Shown here piece by piece: positions 28,005 through 37,444 of a DNA stretch of 64,000 bases. Source of the DNA: G963556115 sp963675945. Its GTDB lineage: Bacteria; Planctomycetota; SZUA-567. Below the pieces are notes generated by a model. That model was given only the letters and a program-made list of their open reading frames with translations, did not search any database and was not told where the DNA came from. The position numbers and the translations under genes are program-made. The DNA lies in contig OY780932.1 of the NCBI GenBank assembly GCA_963675945.1, positions 868,001 through 932,000 of the forward strand, given 5' to 3'. Every line of letters starts with the position of its first letter. The stretch's first letter is position 1.

Positions 28005-28152
28005 CATCTATCTCAATATGACCTGCGCAGTAACAAATAATCCGCTCCTTGACTAAAAAATACTCGCCAAGACCAAAGCCTAATCAACCCTATTACAGAG
28101 ACAAATGAATACTCACTCAATAGTAAATTATCAAATTACATCCTAGCAATAA

Positions 28153-28166
28153 TGACAATATTGTCA
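28153..28166. promoter_or_regulatory. Perfect 14-bp palindrome, possible operator or enhancer
   Basis: TGACAATATTGTCA, 171 bases upstream of the sigma-54-like element, a typical distance for an activator site. No second copy was noticed nearby. Confidence 0.4.
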
Positions 28167-28336
28167 AAATTAACCATAATACCCCTACAATAAGATACAT
28201 TTTTGTAGGCTTATGCTATTGATTATTAACTGAAATGTTGCTAGCAGAGTATAATTAAAAAATATTAAGTATAAAATTACTATATATTTAGGATAATATT
28301 CAGACAGCCATTATTCCCAGCGCATTATTACATTTT

Positions 28337-28351
28337 TGGCACACTTTTTGA
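28337..28351 (+). promoter_or_regulatory. Candidate sigma-54 (-24/-12) promoter
   Basis: TGGCAC, five bases, then TTGA. The spacing is exactly that of sigma-54 promoters; the -12 element has GA where GC is normal, which weakens the call. It lies about 70 bases before an activator gene, suggesting autoregulation. Confidence 0.4.
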
Positions 28352-28422
28352 AACATTATTGTTGGGTTTCTGTCCATTTATAGACAATACCCAGACTTTT
28401 TTGCGATAATAGGATCAAAAAA

Positions 28423-29991
28423 ATGTATGAGACCGAATTTGGCGCATTAATCGAGATATCAGAATCCTTGAGTTACAATACCAATGAGGATGAGAGACTG
28501 ACAAAGCTGGTCGAGACACTTGAAAGCAAGGTAAAGGTCTGCCGGGTAACCCTACTGCTTACTGCTGCGGGTGGTGAATCCCTGGTTGTTGAGGGGCATA
28601 CCGGCGAAGATCCGCACATCGACCGGGAGAATAAGAAATACCGCAGGGGAGAAGGAATTATCGGCCAGGTTCTGGAGACCAAGGAACCGATACTTGTCCC
28701 TCGAATTGCCGACGAGCCGGCATTTCAAAGCAGAATCCATGCCCGCCGCGGCACCGACACCCGGCTTTATGCCTTTGTCTGTGCTCCGATAAAAGCCGGG
28801 GGCAATACTGTAGGTGCTCTAGCTGCAGACATCCCTCTTGAAGACCCGGACTGCCCCTTCTCAGAAGCGAGTGGAAATCTCAATGACGCCAAGTATTTCT
28901 TCTTAGTTGTTGGCAACCTGATTGCCCATGATGTCCGTCTCAGACGGATCTCAAATCTGCATAACAAAGCTCTGATTCAAGAGAACCTCAGACTACACAG
29001 CATGATGGGCGATCTGCAACTACCGAACATGATCGGCAACTCCACCGGCATGCGTGATGTCTATGCCAAAATTGCACAGGTCAGCCGCGCCGATACGACA
29101 GCTCTGATTCGAGGAGAATCCGGAACCGGTAAAGAACTGGTAGCATCTACTATTCATTATGCCAGCACCCGGCGCAATGAGGCCTTTGTCAAGGTAAACT
29201 GTGCCGCACTGAGCGAGAGCCTGCTTGAAAGTGAACTGTTCGGACACGAGAAAGGAGCGTTTACCGGAGCGATGCAGACACGTAAGGGTCGGATTGAAGA
29301 GGCGGATGGCGGAACCATCTTTCTCGACGAGATTGGCGAATTTTCCATCACTACTCAGGTAAAATTACTCCGTCTCCTGCAAGAACGTGAATACTCGGTA
29401 GTCGGGAGTAATACCGTAAAGAAAGCCAATGTACGCTTTATCTGCGCGACCAATAGAAATCTGGAAGAAGCGGTTGAGCAGGATCAGTTCCGGGAAGATC
29501 TCTATTACCGCATAAATGTCTTCCCCATCTATATTCCGCCTCTACGTGAACGGAAGACCGATATTCTACCGCTGGCCAATCACTTTATCGAAAAATATGC
29601 CAAGAGTATGAATAAGACGATAAACCGAATAAGCAGTACCGCCATCGAATTACTGACCAACTATCACTGGCCGGGCAATATCCGGGAATTGGAAAACTGT
29701 ATTCAGCATGGGATACTGCTCAGTGCCGACGGAGTTATTCAAGGCGGTGACCTTCCGCCGACTCTGGCTATGCCGGAGCGCCGTACCGACTCAGCGCTAT
29801 CCACTGAGGGCAATCTCAAAAAGCGGGTTGAACAACTGGAGAAAGATATGATTACCGACGCCCTAAAGGCAACCTCCGGCAATGTCTCCGCAGCCGCACG
29901 TGATCTGGGTATCACCGCGAGAATGGTCAGATATAAGATCAAGAAGTTCCATATCAATATCGCACTCCTTGCGGGTCAGGGAAATAATTGA
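28423..29991 (+). CDS. Sigma-54-dependent transcriptional activator with GAF sensor (NifA-like)
   Basis: 522 residues. An N-terminal GAF domain (about 15-180) replaces a receiver, so activity is probably ligand-controlled rather than phosphorylated. The AAA+ domain has Walker A GESGTGKE near 231, the sigma-54 contact loop GAFTGA at 278-283, GGTIFLDEIGE (Walker B) and the R-finger region FREDLYYRINVFPI. A Fis-type HTH (ATSGNVSAAARDLGITARMVRYKI) ends the protein. The start has no strong Shine-Dalgarno sequence. The ligand and regulon are unknown. Confidence 0.93.
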   Translation: MYETEFGALIEISESLSYNTNEDERLTKLVETLESKVKVCRVTLLLTAAGGESLVVEGHTGEDPHIDRENKKYRRGEGIIGQVLETKEPILVPRIADEPAFQSRIHARRGTDTRLYAFVCAPIKAGGNTVGALAADIPLEDPDCPFSEASGNLNDAKYFFLVVGNLIAHDVRLRRISNLHNKALIQENLRLHSMMGDLQLPNMIGNSTGMRDVYAKIAQVSRADTTALIRGESGTGKELVASTIHYASTRRNEAFVKVNCAALSESLLESELFGHEKGAFTGAMQTRKGRIEEADGGTIFLDEIGEFSITTQVKLLRLLQEREYSVVGSNTVKKANVRFICATNRNLEEAVEQDQFREDLYYRINVFPIYIPPLRERKTDILPLANHFIEKYAKSMNKTINRISSTAIELLTNYHWPGNIRELENCIQHGILLSADGVIQGGDLPPTLAMPERRTDSALSTEGNLKKRVEQLEKDMITDALKATSGNVSAAARDLGITARMVRYKIKKFHINIALLAGQGNN

Positions 29992-30009
29992 TCAGTTCCT
30001 AGTCTGTAC

Positions 30010-30038
30010 TTTACCTTTTGCCGCTAATCGGTTATACT
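30010..30038 (+). promoter_or_regulatory. Possible promoter of the U32 gene
   Basis: TTTACC (30010-30015), a 17-base spacer and TATACT (30033-30038), about 40 bases before the preferred start. Confidence 0.4.
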
Positions 30039-30078
30039 TACCCTCAACGTGCAATTCATGGTCAAGAGAGGGCAAAAT

Positions 30079-32556
30079 GTGAACAGATCAATTGAACTAC
30101 TCGCACCCGCTGGTTCTATCGAGGCGGCCTATGCAGCTCTGGAGTATGGTGCTGATGCCATCTACCTGGGTTTACCCTCCTTCTCAGCCAGAGCTGAAGC
30201 CATCAACTTCACTCTGGATGAGTTCTATGATATTACCGGTTACGCCCATACACTCGGCTGCAAGGTATATGTCACTCTCAATACCCTGATCAAAGATAAT
30301 GAACTCGAAGTCCTGCTACCCCTAATCCAGCATCTGGAACAAGCTGAGGCTGACGCAGTTATCGTACAGGATCTGGGAGTACTGCGCATCATCCGCGAGT
30401 ATTTCCCAACCCTCAACCTCCATGCCAGCACCCAGCTGGCGATTCACAATCACCTAGGAGCCGAATACCTGCTCAAACTCGGCGTAAAACGGGTCACCCT
30501 GGCTCGTGAACTCAGTATCCAGGAGACCGGCGAAATCGCAGCCATACCCGGTTTAGAGACCGAGGCATTTATCCACGGCGCTCTCTGTTACAGCTATAGC
30601 GGTCTCTGCATGTATTCATCCATGCAGACCGGGCGGAGTGCCAATCGCGGGCGCTGCGCCTACTCCTGCCGCGAGATATTCTCCTGCCCCGAACTCGGTC
30701 TCAGCGGACACGCCTTCTCCTTACGTGATCTCTCTCTGACCCACAGCATAGACAAACTACTCCAGAGCGGGGTCGACTCCCTCAAGCTGGAAGGAAGAAA
30801 GAAGAGCGCCTTGTATGTCGCTGCCGTAGTCAGGCTTTACCGGGGCATTCTCGACCATACCAGTTCGACAGCCGAAATAGAAGCAAACACCCGGGATCTC
30901 AAAACAATCTTCAGCAGAGAGAGTACCAGTTTCTTTGCCGCTGGCGAAACCGATCCCACTGGCAGAAGCAATAGTATTGATACCGCCGCCGTTGGGCATA
31001 GAGGAGCCGAGATCGGCAGGGTCGCAGCGATTCAAAAGCGGGGCAGAGACGAACACCTTGTCTTTACGACCCTTGAAGATTTTGAAAAGCATGACGGCAT
31101 CCAGGTAGACATCCCCGGAACTGAACGCCCCTACGGCTTCCCGGTAAATGAACTATACAGCCTCAATAATAATCAGCTTGGCAGAGCGTTATTCACTATC
31201 AACAAGGGTGAGACCGCCGCTATTGCCCTGCCTGCCGATCACCCTGTTCTACCGCTGGGCTCTCCGGTCTACCTCGCTTCAGCACAAAGGGTCAAGCGTG
31301 AGCTCAAGTGGCATACTCCCAAAGCTGGCGAACACCGACAGAGCTACCCCATAACTATAGAACTATCCGTGAATACAAATACTCTTATACTCCAAGCCAC
31401 GATTAAGCAGGATCAAAGACTCAAGCAGAGCCTCTCCCAAAGACTGGAATATACCGCCGCTTCCGACTTTGAGACCGCACAGCGACCGGAGCAGAGCCGG
31501 GATGCAGCCCATAAGATATTCAATAAGACCGGCGCAACCCCCTTCACCCTTAGCAACCTTGAACTGAAGGGTGATCATACACGCTTCATCCCTGCTTCAA
31601 TCCTCAATCAACTACGCCGTGAACTCTATGCGGCGCTGGAGAATGAATTACATACTTACCTGGACAAAACTACTCTAACCCTCTATGCAGAGATCTGTAG
31701 CGAGCCGGAAAAAGCGGCAGAAGCAGACTACCCCACCCACTGGCTACTCAAGACCGATACCCCAATCTCTCTCTACCATGTCGATCCGGGGCTTGCCTCC
31801 CAGATCACGGAGGTAATAATTGAACTCAATGAGAACACTCAGACCTCATTACTGCTGGACGAACTCCAGCAGATACAGACCGTCTTTAAAGACTCCAGAT
31901 TCCGTCTCGCCCTACCGACAATCTGTAGAAACTCCCGACTTAGAAATATTGCCGAAACTGTAAGCACCATGCTCAAATCCGGTTTTTTCTCCTGGCAAAT
32001 CAACAATCTCTGGGGGCTACAACTCCTTACAGAATTCGGCATAACCGATATCGCCGGCGCCTCCAGCCTCTATACTCTCAACCGGTGCAGCATTGCCGAG
32101 CAGCTAGCACTAGGCCTATCTTGGTCCACACTCTCAGTCGAGGACGAACTGGAGAATCTGCAGCGCCTTATCCAACTCGCCGGTGAACGTCTCTGCCTCC
32201 CGGTCTATCAGGATACACCCCTCTTTATCGGTGAAGCTTGCAGTTACAGCAGTTTTCAGGGAGGCTGCCCGGAGGACTGCCGGGAGATTAACAATCATAG
32301 AATCTGGAAGGATAGAAGAGGAAACAGCTTCACTTTAAAAAAGCATGGCTGCCGAAGTATACTCCTAAATAATCAAGCCTTCTCTCTATCCGGACGGCTC
32401 AACACATCTGGACTAAAAAGTCCCCGCTACCTCCAGGCAGACTTTATCAATCGCAACTATACCGCTGATGAGATCAACTTCCGCCTCCAAGCTCTTTTCT
32501 CAGACAACATACTCGCACACACTCATTCCGGGAATTTCCAGAGGAAACTACTATAA
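30079..32556 (+). CDS. U32-family protein (RlhA/YhbU-type Fe-S hydroxylase or peptidase)
   Basis: About 825 residues from GTG 30079, with GAGAGGG six bases upstream; an in-frame ATG lies at 30049. The opening IELLAPAGSIEAAYAALEYG and the Cys pattern GALCYSYSGLCMYSS ... GRCAYSCRE are diagnostic of U32 proteins, whose four Cys bind an Fe-S cluster in characterised hydroxylases. The long C-terminal half, ending with a second Cys-containing segment (GGCPEDCREINN), matches the extended RlhA-like architecture, where the role is 23S rRNA cytidine hydroxylation. True peptidase activity is doubtful. Specific target unproven. Confidence 0.88.
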   Translation: MNRSIELLAPAGSIEAAYAALEYGADAIYLGLPSFSARAEAINFTLDEFYDITGYAHTLGCKVYVTLNTLIKDNELEVLLPLIQHLEQAEADAVIVQDLGVLRIIREYFPTLNLHASTQLAIHNHLGAEYLLKLGVKRVTLARELSIQETGEIAAIPGLETEAFIHGALCYSYSGLCMYSSMQTGRSANRGRCAYSCREIFSCPELGLSGHAFSLRDLSLTHSIDKLLQSGVDSLKLEGRKKSALYVAAVVRLYRGILDHTSSTAEIEANTRDLKTIFSRESTSFFAAGETDPTGRSNSIDTAAVGHRGAEIGRVAAIQKRGRDEHLVFTTLEDFEKHDGIQVDIPGTERPYGFPVNELYSLNNNQLGRALFTINKGETAAIALPADHPVLPLGSPVYLASAQRVKRELKWHTPKAGEHRQSYPITIELSVNTNTLILQATIKQDQRLKQSLSQRLEYTAASDFETAQRPEQSRDAAHKIFNKTGATPFTLSNLELKGDHTRFIPASILNQLRRELYAALENELHTYLDKTTLTLYAEICSEPEKAAEADYPTHWLLKTDTPISLYHVDPGLASQITEVIIELNENTQTSLLLDELQQIQTVFKDSRFRLALPTICRNSRLRNIAETVSTMLKSGFFSWQINNLWGLQLLTEFGITDIAGASSLYTLNRCSIAEQLALGLSWSTLSVEDELENLQRLIQLAGERLCLPVYQDTPLFIGEACSYSSFQGGCPEDCREINNHRIWKDRRGNSFTLKKHGCRSILLNNQAFSLSGRLNTSGLKSPRYLQADFINRNYTADEINFRLQALFSDNILAHTHSGNFQRKLL

Positions 32557-32639
32557 GTATACTATAACCACCATACATCACCTGCTTTGCAGAAACCGAT
32601 TAAAATCCTTTTATCATCTTACCATCCAAGGAGAACCGA

Positions 32640-33074
32640 ATGAAACTAAACTCAATCCGCTTACTCGTCACTGACTTTGATGCCTGCTTCACCTTCTACT
32701 CAGAAGTACTGCAACTTGAAACCACCTGGGGTAAATTAGGGGATGTCTATGCCTCATTCGCTACCGGTTCCGCAACCGCACTTTCAATATTCTCCAAATC
32801 TCTTATGCTGGCGGATCTGGGTATCAGCGAATCGCCAACTACGCCTACTCCACAGCAGGTAATCTGTTTTGAATCGGATGATATCGATGCCGACTATCAG
32901 CGACTCAGCGCCGCCGGGGCAAAATTCATCAATTCCCCCAAAGACATGCCGGGATGGGGTATCCGCTGTGCCCATTTAAGTGACCCGGATGGCAATATTA
33001 TTGAGTTGAATCAAGAATTATCCCAGGATAAATGGTCGGATGAGCTTCTGGAAAATACTCCCGAAAATTATTGA
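32640..33074 (+). CDS. VOC (glyoxalase/bleomycin-resistance) family protein
   Basis: 144 residues with GGAG six bases upstream. Two beta-alpha-beta-beta-beta modules are recognisable: LLVTDFDACFTFYSEVLQL at the start and the C-terminal HLSDPDGNIIELNQE. Such proteins bind a metal and act in diverse isomerisation, lyase or dioxygenase reactions, or only bind ligands. The substrate cannot be inferred. It lies 83 bases after the U32 gene and may be co-transcribed. Confidence 0.85.
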   Translation: MKLNSIRLLVTDFDACFTFYSEVLQLETTWGKLGDVYASFATGSATALSIFSKSLMLADLGISESPTTPTPQQVICFESDDIDADYQRLSAAGAKFINSPKDMPGWGIRCAHLSDPDGNIIELNQELSQDKWSDELLENTPENY

Positions 33075-33118
33075 GACTCCAAGCAGTAAAATAAATATTT
33101 CTTATATTTTAGAAGATG

Positions 33119-33146
33119 TTGAAAAAAAACTCTTCACGATGATAAT
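33119..33146 (+). promoter_or_regulatory. Probable sigma-70 promoter of tpx
   Basis: TTGAAA (33119-33124), a 16-base spacer and GATAAT (33141-33146), each one mismatch from consensus. Confidence 0.5.
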
Positions 33147-33216
33147 AAGTAAAGATAAACTGTTTTAGCAAGAACAGGCATCTATTTTTTAATAGTAGAT
33201 AATAAGGAGTTCGACT

Positions 33217-33714
33217 ATGGCTACAGTAACATTGAAAGGTAATCCATGCAATCTGATCGGGGAATTGCCCACAAATGGCTCAAACGCCCCTGATTTCACC
33301 CTAGTATCCGGTGAGCTAGAGGCCATAGGTCTGAGCGATTATTCAGGTAAAAAGGTCATTCTCAATATATTCCCGAGTATTGATACCGATGTCTGCGCCG
33401 CCTCTGTACGCAAGTTCAATGCCGAGGCCTCCAAACTGAATAATACAGTAGTTCTCTGTATTTCCAAGGATCTACCCTTTGCCCAAAGTAGATTCTGCGG
33501 TGCGGAAGGATTAGAAAATGTTATCACCCTCTCTGATTTTCGCAGCCATGCTTTCGGCAATGTCTACGGACTCACTATTACCGATGGTCCACTAGAAGGC
33601 TTGCTCACTAGAGCAGTAATTCTCATCGATGAAGCTGGCAAGATAATCTACTCGGAGCTGGTTCCAGAGATTGCACAAGAACCAGATTATGCTGCAGCAC
33701 TGGCTGCTCTCTAA
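33217..33714 (+). CDS. tpx: Thiol peroxidase (Tpx, atypical 2-Cys peroxiredoxin)
   Basis: 165 residues with AAGGAG seven bases upstream. It reduces hydrogen peroxide and alkyl hydroperoxides. The peroxidatic Cys60 lies in DTDVCAASVRKFN and the resolving Cys94 in SRFCGAEGLENV, the same spacing as the E. coli protein. It has its own promoter, and the following DNA holds copy 3 of the structured repeat. Confidence 0.96.
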   Translation: MATVTLKGNPCNLIGELPTNGSNAPDFTLVSGELEAIGLSDYSGKKVILNIFPSIDTDVCAASVRKFNAEASKLNNTVVLCISKDLPFAQSRFCGAEGLENVITLSDFRSHAFGNVYGLTITDGPLEGLLTRAVILIDEAGKIIYSELVPEIAQEPDYAAALAAL

Positions 33715-33754
33715 AGCTAACCTGCTAAAAAAAATCTCACAAAATCAGCAACTC

Positions 33755-33809
33755 AGCCAGTAACTATGTTGCTGGCTGATTTATCCTTTTTTCTCTAACC
33801 ATGAAAATT
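33755..33809. repeat. Dispersed structured repeat, copy 3, left part
   Basis: Hairpin AGCCAGTAAC-tat-GTTGCTGGCT (33755-33777) followed by GATTTATC and AACCATGAAAATT. It matches 26032-26086. Relative to that copy, one G-C pair has become A-T on both sides and one T-A pair has become T-G, so pairing is kept. Confidence 0.75.
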
Positions 33810-33827
33810 ATATCGATGATTTTCATG
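33800..33827. repeat. Nine-bp inverted repeat inserted within copy 3
   Basis: CATGAAAAT and ATTTTCATG flank ten bases. It begins the stretch of about 75 bases that separates the left and right parts of copy 3 and is absent from copy 2. Confidence 0.5.
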
Positions 33828-33885
33828 ACTAACCAAAAATTTAGGCATAGCAAATAGTACCTTAGAACAAACTCCATATTTTCAA

Positions 33886-33961
33886 AAAATTTGTCAGCCA
33901 GACAGCAATTGTGATCAAACGCACAGCGTTTGCCGAAGTACGGGGCGGATAACCCCGAAAG
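33886..33961. repeat. Dispersed structured repeat, copy 3, right part
   Basis: Aligns with 25659-25730. Hairpins CAAACGC-aca-GCGTTTG (33916-33932) and CGGGG-cggataa-CCCCG (33941-33957) are perfect here, while the same positions are imperfect in copy 1. Confidence 0.75.
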
Positions 33962-33984
33962 AAAAAAAAGGATATCCGAATTTC

Positions 33985-34965
33985 TTATAACTCTTCAACT
34001 ATCCCACGCCCCAGGATTTTCAGAGCGTTATCGCGATAAATCTTACATAGTATCTTCTCATCCAGCCCCAAACCTCTCACCTCGGGACCTGCCGGATAAT
34101 CCGGGGCTAGGGCATCAGGATCAATTATCATTGAGGGTATAACCGACTCCTGCTCAAACAAATGCCGCAACACTGCCAGACGCGACCTAAAATAATCCTC
34201 CTGCCCCTCACTGAGAAAACTCACCAAATCACTACCGAAATATAAACGCTCTTGATTCCTCTCGATAAAGTCCCGACTCTTCGCTACATCTCTGCCAAGC
34301 TCACGCACTATCCACTTTGTCGCACTCAAATCCAGCGAGTAATTAGAGTATGTACCAAGCATGCTATCCAGACGCTCAAGCTCCTCTGGATAACCGCCCA
34401 GATGTGCTCCCACCACCTGTAGTTCAGGGCAACGCTTCAGAATTGTCTCTACCGGGCGGAGATACTCAATCTTAGCACCTACAACCGCAGGGTCAAATCT
34501 TTGCGGCCACCAGCACGAAGGCTCAGCAATATGGATATAGACAAATAAGCCTAGCCTGGCCGCTTCCGCCAACACCTCCAGTATATACGGATGATCTATC
34601 CAGACACTAGGCCTGCCTTCCTTACAGGTACTTCTGAGTTTGAGTGCCACTGCTCCTTGCTCTGCAGCCCGGGTAATTCTCTTAACCTCAGCTGCAAGCC
34701 ACTCCCGACCCGCAGTGGCAGACGGCATCCGCAACCACGTTATAGGAGAAAAGAATCCCGAATACTTACCCAGAATCTGCTTTGGAGTAGCCTGATGCAG
34801 CATCGCACACGCTCCAACTACCCCATATTCACGGGCTATTCTCACATAAATATCATCCTCTACACCGTTACAGACATGCATATGAAAATCAATGATACCA
34901 CACACCGACGGCTCTGGAGTCAGCAGATATCTGTCTCTATACTCAGCAATAAGACTCGTATGCAT
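33985..34965 (-). CDS. Amidohydrolase-family (TIM-barrel) metal-dependent hydrolase
   Basis: 326 residues with GGAGG before the ATG. Metal ligands of the amidohydrolase-2 type are visible in order: FHMH near residue 27, VYIHIAEP, VGAHLGGYP and the late Asp in YFGSDLV. There is no signal peptide. Relatives include decarboxylases and lactonases acting on aromatic or sugar acids; the substrate is not predictable. It is convergent with tpx. Confidence 0.85.
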   Translation of the reverse strand: MHTSLIAEYRDRYLLTPEPSVCGIIDFHMHVCNGVEDDIYVRIAREYGVVGACAMLHQATPKQILGKYSGFFSPITWLRMPSATAGREWLAAEVKRITRAAEQGAVALKLRSTCKEGRPSVWIDHPYILEVLAEAARLGLFVYIHIAEPSCWWPQRFDPAVVGAKIEYLRPVETILKRCPELQVVGAHLGGYPEELERLDSMLGTYSNYSLDLSATKWIVRELGRDVAKSRDFIERNQERLYFGSDLVSFLSEGQEDYFRSRLAVLRHLFEQESVIPSMIIDPDALAPDYPAGPEVRGLGLDEKILCKIYRDNALKILGRGIVEEL

Positions 34966-35040
34966 CTAATCCTCCGTATCTCATTCATCTAGACTCTGAA
35001 TTATAATTGACCAACACTTCAATTATATAATTATATAAAG

Positions 35041-35072
35041 AAATCAGAAAGAGCCAGAGCCCTTTCTGATTT
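35041..35072 (-). terminator. Probable terminator of the DegT gene
   Basis: AAATCAGAAAG pairs with CTTTCTGATTT over 11 base pairs around a ten-base loop. On the minus strand it is followed by CTTTATATAA, about 105 bases past the DegT stop. Confidence 0.55.
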
Positions 35073-35178
35073 TCACCGCACAAACTTGATGCTCAAACCT
35101 ACACCCGCGCTTAAGAATATACTCTAAACCCTCAACGATAATTATCCTCTTCTCGCCCGAGTCGAACTTCAACCAGAC

Positions 35179-36288
35179 TTAGGCATAAAAATCCCTTATG
35201 GCCTCAACCACTTCTACCAACTCACCCTCGGTAAGCTCGGTAAATATTGGCAAGGATATACACCTTTTCTCTACCGATTCAGCAACCGGGAAATCACCCT
35301 GCTTATAACCCAGATAGGCAAAACACTCCTGCTCGTGGAAAGATACCGGATAATACATATCACACCCTATCTTCTTCTCCTGTAGATCCTTGAAGAGTTC
35401 ATCCCGCTGTTCAACCAGAACCGTAAACTGATTATAGATATGCCTACTCTCTCTGGCAACCGGGAGTTTAACCTTCTCGGTAAGCCCGGCTTCAGTAAAT
35501 AGTTTTGCATAATGTGCCGCATTCTCCGCTCTTCCCGCACTCCAGTTATCCAGATACTTGAGCTTGATACTCAGAATCGCCGCCTGAATTGCGTCCATTC
35601 TAAAATTACCGCCAATCAGCTTATGATAATATTTCGGTTCCATCCCGTGATTCCGGAGTAAACGTATCTTCTGGGCAAGTGCATCATCATTGGTAGTAAC
35701 CAGCCCGCCGTCACCGAAAGCGCCAAGGTTCTTACTTGGAAAGAATGAATAACAGCCGAACGCACCGAAGGAACCGGCGCGCTTACCTTTATATTCTGCG
35801 CCGATAGACTGTGCTGCGTCCTCGACCACTGCAATCTGATGCTTAGCCGCAATTGCCATTATCGCATCCATTTCCGCACACTGTCCATACAGATGCACCA
35901 CAATTATCGCCTTGGTCTTGGCTGAAATCCGGGCTTCTATTGCAGCCGGATCAATATTAAAGGTATCGGGGTCGATATCACAGAGTACCGGCTTGGCTCC
36001 CAGACGCGCAATCACTCCGATTGTCGCAAAGAATGAAAATGTAGTTGTTATTACTTCATCCCCGGCAGATACCCCGAGCGCCATCAGCGATACCAAGAGT
36101 GCATCGGTTCCAGACGACACCCCGAACGCATGCTTACACTGACAATACTCTGCCGCACTCTCCTCAAAGCCGATAAGCTTCGGGCCACCGATATAATAAC
36201 CACTACGCGCTACCTCAACCAACTCTTTTTCGACTTCGACCTGAAAGTCTTTATACTGCCTCTTCAAATCCAACAACGGTACTGCCAT
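35179..36288 (-). CDS. DegT/DnrJ/EryC1-family PLP aminotransferase
   Basis: About 369 residues; two adjacent ATGs, the second (36288) better spaced from AGGAG. These enzymes transaminate nucleotide-linked keto-sugars for surface glycans. The PLP Lys187 is in FFPSKNLGAFGDGG (numbered from the first ATG), preceded by VVEDAAQSIGA. An N-terminal VPLLDLKRQY and a closing region with PIF are typical. No other sugar-nucleotide gene adjoins it; it follows the aldo/keto reductase by 40 bases in the same direction. Confidence 0.92.
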   Translation of the reverse strand: MAVPLLDLKRQYKDFQVEVEKELVEVARSGYYIGGPKLIGFEESAAEYCQCKHAFGVSSGTDALLVSLMALGVSAGDEVITTTFSFFATIGVIARLGAKPVLCDIDPDTFNIDPAAIEARISAKTKAIIVVHLYGQCAEMDAIMAIAAKHQIAVVEDAAQSIGAEYKGKRAGSFGAFGCYSFFPSKNLGAFGDGGLVTTNDDALAQKIRLLRNHGMEPKYYHKLIGGNFRMDAIQAAILSIKLKYLDNWSAGRAENAAHYAKLFTEAGLTEKVKLPVARESRHIYNQFTVLVEQRDELFKDLQEKKIGCDMYYPVSFHEQECFAYLGYKQGDFPVAESVEKRCISLPIFTELTEGELVEVVEAIRDFYA

Positions 36289-36328
36289 CATACTCTCCTA
36301 ATAAGCTATATATAAACCTACAACTGTA

Positions 36329-37444
36329 TTACCTGCTCTTCCATTCTGAGAATTTTTTAAGTCTTTCGATAATCGGTAGATGCTGCGTACACTCATTCTC
36401 ACACACGCCGCACGCCACGCAATCCTCCGCGGTAGCACGTGAACCTACCAGACGCCCCCAATTAGTCTCAAAATCCATAACCCCGACCATCTCGGCATCG
36501 CTCTTACCAAAGAGGTGATATTCGTTATATACCTGCATAAAACTCGGCACATCAATACCCTGCGGACACTTCTTACAATAACCACAGCCGGTACATACCG
36601 TGTTCATGCTTTTACCGATCTGCATTTTGATATCTTCAATTTCAGCCTTAGTAAAGGCTTTACCGGTATCAGCAATTTTGCAAGCTATATCGATATGCTC
36701 ACGTGTCGTAAAACCATTGAGGGTCACGGTTATCTCTGGACAACAAATCATAAAACGGAGTGCTGACTCGGTAACACTCAGACCGTCTTTAGCTAAGAAC
36801 GCCAGTTCTTGCTCATGGGTAGGAATCGCCCCACCAGCAAGTGGATTCATCGCTACCACCCCACATTTAGCTTTATACGCCGCTTCAACTCCGTCCCAAC
36901 GATAAGGGAAGTTGAGAATATTCGCTCCCAGCAGTACGCCGGCAAATTTTTTGGTCTCGACTATCTCCCTGATCTCATCCCCGCTCTGATGCGAAGAAAA
37001 GGGTATATGACGCACCAGACCTTCCTCCTGGCACTTGAGCAGCCCCTCATACAAAGCCCCAGGCTTCACCGCAGCATGATAATGCTCCATCTCCCGCAGA
37101 CACCAGACATGGAAAAAATCAATATAATCAAGCCCCATGGTTTTGAGTGATTTCTTTACCGCCTCAACCCCGGCTTCAGCAGTCGGAGCCTGCGCAGGCA
37201 TTATCTTGGAGGTAACATACACCTTATCTCTGGGTAAATTCTTCAACCCGATCCCGAATATCGTCTGGCTCCGGTCTTCACAGTAGTTCGGAGCCGTATC
37301 AAAATAATTGATACCCTTATCGTATGCATACTCTAAGAGTTGCGCACACTCTGCATCAGACTGATTCTTGACATCGAAGCGCATCCCGCCAAAACCAACC
37401 GTCGAAACCATACACCCTGTAGAACCATATTCATTATATTGCAT
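36329..37444 (-). CDS. Aldo/keto reductase with C-terminal ferredoxin-type Fe-S motifs
   Basis: 371 residues with GAGAGG seven bases upstream. The TIM-barrel part shows the tetrad: Asp and Tyr in NYFDTAPNYCED, Lys in VTSKIMP and His in DFFHVWCL. The C-terminal 100 residues carry CTGCGYCKKCPQGIDVP and CVACGVCENECTQHLP, patterns for two [4Fe-4S] clusters. Such fused oxidoreductases occur mainly in anaerobes and probably exchange electrons with ferredoxin. Substrate unknown. Likely co-transcribed with DegT. Confidence 0.92.
   Translation of the reverse strand: MQYNEYGSTGCMVSTVGFGGMRFDVKNQSDAECAQLLEYAYDKGINYFDTAPNYCEDRSQTIFGIGLKNLPRDKVYVTSKIMPAQAPTAEAGVEAVKKSLKTMGLDYIDFFHVWCLREMEHYHAAVKPGALYEGLLKCQEEGLVRHIPFSSHQSGDEIREIVETKKFAGVLLGANILNFPYRWDGVEAAYKAKCGVVAMNPLAGGAIPTHEQELAFLAKDGLSVTESALRFMICCPEITVTLNGFTTREHIDIACKIADTGKAFTKAEIEDIKMQIGKSMNTVCTGCGYCKKCPQGIDVPSFMQVYNEYHLFGKSDAEMVGVMDFETNWGRLVGSRATAEDCVACGVCENECTQHLPIIERLKKFSEWKSR

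Larger units (their letters stand above)
28005..28422. other. Intergenic control region of the sigma-54 activator gene
   Basis: 418 bases of AT-rich DNA without a gene. It contains the perfect palindrome TGACAATATTGTCA at 28153-28166 and a sigma-54-like element at 28337-28351. Nothing else stands out. Confidence 0.6.

Noticed and set aside
35080..35178. Possible small gene or RNA between the terminator and DegT
   Set aside because: No start codon with a ribosome site and no stable stem; treated as 3' trailer.
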